Below are positions 55,324 to 55,864 of a stretch of 55,864 bases of DNA, piece after piece (position 1 is the first letter of the stretch; every line of letters begins with the position of its first letter). The notes beneath the pieces were generated by a model. It ran no database searches and was not told the origin of the DNA. It saw only the letters and a list, made by a program, of their open reading frames with translations. Location of the stretch: assembly GCA_011319805.1 (NCBI GenBank), contig SJRY01000163.1, forward strand, positions 1 through 55,864. Reading direction: 5' to 3'. The position numbers and the translations under genes are program-made. This stretch comes from Macrocybe gigantea (Eukaryota; Basidiomycota; Agaricomycetes; Agaricales; Callistosporiaceae).

Positions 55324-55864
55324 CCCGACGATTGCATGAAATACGGTGAAAAGACCCGTCCTTTCCTCCGTTCTTCCGTGGGTGCTGGTGTAAGACTCTG
55401 AGAGTTGGATAATCTCGAATAGCAGGTGTTCTGGCCAATGAAAATGGGATGTTCAGACGATTTGGGTGAAAACGTCATTGAACTAGTATTTCGCATAGCG
55501 GTCCGAGAGCAGGTGATTCCACGAGGATCCTCGTCCGATCAAACAGGGCGCAGGTTTTCCCAGAAGACCACATGAATTCAAAGACCGGACGAGGCGAGCA
55601 ATTCATTGCCCATCCGTAGAGCATCTTTTGTTCCACAGCAACCCTACACTATGCTTGGGCTTTTGCTGCCTCGTTTTGTAACGAGAATGCACCAAAAAGA
55701 ATGAGCCTAGGCCTCAAAGGACTCGGGCACAGCACCCAAGCATTGACTTTTGTTGGAAAGGCACGGGAAGATAAGATGCCGTGGGAATTCCCAGCCACTG
55801 ACCATGAAGAGACGCAAATTCTTGGCGGAACTGTGCGTGAAGATGGTCCATTGGCCAGTGAGCA
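55324..55864. other. Upstream region of the GMC oxidoreductase
   Basis: Presumed promoter. No gene or conserved element was recognised up to the window edge. Confidence 0.45.

Overview
This window is nuclear DNA of a filamentous basidiomycete, most likely an Agaricomycete. Coding regions are broken by many 50-65 nt GT-AG introns. The gene families present are typical of that group: a copper radical oxidase (glyoxal oxidase type), a GMC oxidoreductase, an auxin-efflux-carrier-like transporter, multi-helix membrane proteins, F-box proteins, a LanC-like protein, chromodomain Ty3/gypsy elements and a Plavaka DNA transposon. I saw no CRISPR array, no rRNA and no convincing tRNA. No similarity search was run, so family names rest on recognised motifs.

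Layout. 1-7.2 kb: an NAD(P)-dependent reductase (CCR/DFR-like, +), an auxin efflux carrier (-) and a multi-span membrane protein (-). 7.4-10.5 kb: a small orphan gene, then degraded copies of pieces of the surrounding genes, including the 5' part of UTP7. 10.53-21.95 kb: a Plavaka-type DNA transposon that splits one copy of the orphan gene. It carries a transposase (-) and an accessory gene (+), and a 6.5 kb chromovirus (14.08-20.59 kb) is nested inside it. 22.7-29.8 kb: a membrane-protein gene split by a second, heavily mutated chromovirus (23.32-29.19 kb) that landed within one of its introns. 30-33.6 kb: a hypothetical gene and full-length UTP7, the single obvious housekeeping gene. 33.7-35.2 kb: an inverted third copy of the duplicated block. 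36.5-39.2 kb: a membrane-anchored copper radical oxidase. 40.6-41.9 kb: an intact paralogue of the split membrane-protein gene. 43-46.5 kb: a hypothetical gene and two tandem F-box paralogues. 46.7-48.6 kb: a LanC-like protein. 48.9-52.7 kb: a zf-4CXXC_R1 zinc-finger protein. 53.0-55.3 kb: a GMC oxidoreductase.

Three themes deserve attention. (1) Layered history: a local gene block was duplicated and inverted, then hit by Plavaka, which was then hit by a chromovirus. (2) The two retroelements differ sharply. The nested one has near-identical LTRs, a canonical -1 slippery site, and an extra leucine-zipper ORF that overlaps the pol stop by ATGA. The intronic one shows LTR differences that are all transitions, nearly all at CpG, plus six TGA stops that fit CGA>TGA, which is a RIP/CpG-deamination signature. 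(3) Many host genes carry 1-2 nt reading-frame breaks, several in short C/G runs. These probably reflect residual assembly indels and not loss of so many genes, so frames should be checked before any gene is called dead.

Functionally, the copper radical oxidase and the GMC oxidase are both potential extracellular H2O2 producers used in lignocellulose decay. They lie about 14 kb apart and the sequence does not show that they are co-regulated.
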